A stretch of DNA of 6,841 nt. It comes from an uncultured Lachnospiraceae bacterium (GTDB lineage Bacteria > Bacillota > Clostridia > Lachnospirales > Lachnospiraceae). The notes beneath the pieces were generated by a model. The model was not told where the DNA came from. It searched no databases and saw only the letters and a program-made list of their open reading frames with translations. This document shows, piece by piece, positions 6,401 through 6,841 of the stretch. The stretch covers positions 1-6,841 of the forward strand of contig CAMWYL010000179.1 of the NCBI GenBank assembly GCA_947178465.1, written 5' to 3'. Each line of letters begins with the position of its first letter. The first letter of the stretch is position 1. The translations under genes were made by a program, and so were the position numbers.

Positions 6401-6665
6401 GGAGCAGGAGCATCAGAAGGAAATGATAGAGACCGGCACGATACCGGCCGTGGATATGGTTCAGGTATTAAATCAGACAGAAGAATTGATTTATGAAGAA
6501 TTTCCGATATCCAGAAACAAAAAGGGAATGATCAATCTGTCAAGGGAACCTCTGATTCATCAATACCTGGATGAAGCGCGGAGTGAATTTGGCGGAGAGG
6601 AGACAGAGAACATTCGCAAAATGCGGACAAGAGCAGCAAAGGGAAGATATGAGAGCCGGTTATAA
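3456..6665 (+). CDS. Large 1069-aa beta-rich, coiled-coil, membrane-active-like protein of unknown function
   Basis: I cannot assign a family. There is no N-terminal signal peptide. Residues ~20-630 are dominated by alternating hydrophobic patterns and aromatic residues, typical of repeated beta-sheet blocks (for example 186-275, 300-370, 455-520 and 555-630). Residues 637-690 are an uninterrupted coiled coil: a positions L637, I644, L651, A658, A665, L672, L679, C686; d positions I648, I655, L662, V669, I676, I683, I690. Residues 696-765 are a hydrophobic/amphipathic helical stretch containing three 11-residue repeats starting [IV]AK at 703, 714 and 725. A short strand-like segment (779-800), an Asn-rich stretch (814-827) and a long charged helical tail follow. 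About 20 cysteines argue for a reducing compartment. The start is uncertain: ATG 3456 has AGGGGGTG at a long 13-base spacing. GTG 3471 follows GGAGG by 4 bases, and ATG 3498 follows GGGAG by 5. The architecture resembles helical pore-forming proteins in outline only. Confidence 0.93.
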   Translation: MRGGAVPEWKMGAAMKANKMSFDISMDGTLLSMPAKLGIGKQGTGGSVRGVMQTNKMNLEKVLRMIDAQLAESVGSYLNTVTSCLPEQMYFQYQDNQCILWFRSDGSQLGILWREKSVAVLYAIAQDERAAAGSVSYYMTKAAQALGIKQMFLFLKKGDACDLPQLARTVTGKEKELKVPSPLQSYNLLFCGSFCFDGNTVIGKAMDALFGIKQVELDMFFGASGKDFCGYVLLPVFQSGALTVEELYFGIGFKAQMVQMLLSGTFSFSFLEGVLFRVQCELNNQGFCIEAFAKPDKPKHLFHTFSIGDTCLAIGYQNGFIFQIFCNLYMGEIKLFGALGLTVTGSVPVPDLISCAVTDITLPVFVRSIVGKQINGLEAFDFIQLLGLPMGVTDTFPIKADTPPEETARLFNKRISDKSFALSADRLRTECFQDGVILTDKKRMRHYYINKGGKLQLQAQFYYAMKNMTLGDYTITRGIFTCCTLRLFDKTEFQALLSISETDGLMAYACIRNLNLGFLKLEGSGMNTQSDNPLTSLPQNSLLRQFVNPNEKGAVFYLRAGSTEVSFYIDAKLELLGLYRFAARILYAKGIISVDTRFSLAECLDVSLHIGANYASFSSANFSFELVVDCTGLEKKLKAVQDKINQAIDNLRNKINSAKKRLTDAQNQVNELYGQIRRLDNNIENCRNAIKNAKWYKKAFVAIAKGIEIAAYEVAKAGIYVAIGVAKAALEVAKQIVNISGIVGEGVLRAVNGAITATLNLFFVRYIRLASKVSTSEQNFSAEIEFVALGKTYHYQTTIGRSALSGNPTKALSDNMNNRMNNDLNNMEQGAFRSNRNRYKHEEYTIAQNKTRLRDGMLQLKSGTNLLCRMQENYIDGCGESMPEFEEFNVSYGQAMNDVTSLLELADRSVDFHDMNDAVAMVEEEMNRQEEKVRDTTFIPVKKAIADYKDSLDLLKAVQNSMGQIEMQQQTFNTHAETMKKKEQEHQKEMIETGTIPAVDMVQVLNQTEELIYEEFPISRNKKGMINLSREPLIHQYLDEARSEFGGEETENIRKMRTRAAKGRYESRL

Positions 6666-6686
6666 GGTGTAAGGGAGGCATAGAAA

Positions 6687-6841
6687 ATGGAAAAGGTTAA
6701 AAGGGGCAGTGTCATAGCGGCATTGTGTGGTATTTTGGCAGTTGGCGGCGGTCTGACAGTGATGAATCACAGAGAGGAGGGCCCTAATACTACCGTTCAG
6801 GTTTATGATACCGAAGCGCAGGAGAAGGACTATACAGTAAT
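6687..6841 (+). CDS. N-terminally anchored or secreted protein of unknown function (partial, cut by window edge)
   Basis: The first 51 codons are visible before the window ends. A strong AGGGAGG (6672-6678) lies eight bases before the ATG. The N-terminus carries the basic run EKVKR, then a hydrophobic stretch from about residue 8 to 26 (SVIAALCGILAVGGGLTVM), then a polar, acidic region. This pattern fits a signal anchor or signal peptide with the remainder outside the cell. A lipobox is not convincing: C14 sits in the middle of the hydrophobic core. The gene begins only 21 bp after the 1069-aa gene, so it is almost certainly co-transcribed and may be the envelope-facing part of the same system. 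Confidence 0.8.
   Translation, partial: MEKVKRGSVIAALCGILAVGGGLTVMNHREEGPNTTVQVYDTEAQEKDYTV

Overview
The window looks like chromosomal DNA of a Clostridia-class Bacillota, most likely a Lachnospiraceae relative. This is inferred from purine-rich Shine-Dalgarno sites ahead of the genes, moderate GC, AT-rich spacers, a short Bacillus-type phosphoglucose isomerase of 448 aa and a classical hairpin/U-tract terminator. No tRNA, rRNA, CRISPR array or transposase was recognised.

Layout. Bases 1-471 hold no gene I can call with confidence. They contain a minus-strand promoter with a possible 31-codon ORF running off towards the left edge, several short hairpins, and a plus-strand intrinsic terminator (299-324) preceded by a competing stem, which together resemble a transcription attenuator. 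Next come a three-helix membrane protein of unknown function (472-1170) and pgi (1260-2606), the only gene whose function is certain. Pgi ends at a perfect 12-bp terminator hairpin (2666-2697), which separates the left half from the right half.

The right half is a new transcription unit. A promoter (2761-2789) is followed by two palindromes in the leader: one across the predicted transcription start and a perfect 26-bp one touching the ribosome-binding region. The promoter drives a 177-aa protein (2875-3408), a 1069-aa protein (3456-6665) and, 21 bp later, the start of a protein with an N-terminal hydrophobic anchor (6687 to the window edge). No terminator separates these three, so they form a probable operon. 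None matches a family I can name.

The 1069-aa protein is the most interesting object. Its first ~630 residues look like repeated beta-rich blocks. These are followed by a perfect eight-heptad coiled coil, then by about 70 residues of hydrophobic/amphipathic helix containing three 11-residue [IV]AK repeats, and by a long charged helical tail. It has no signal peptide and about 20 cysteines. A beta-rich body, coiled coil and membrane-active helix beside a small partner with a similar local motif and an anchored protein suggest a membrane-associated complex, possibly a toxin-like or envelope-remodelling system. That function is inference only.
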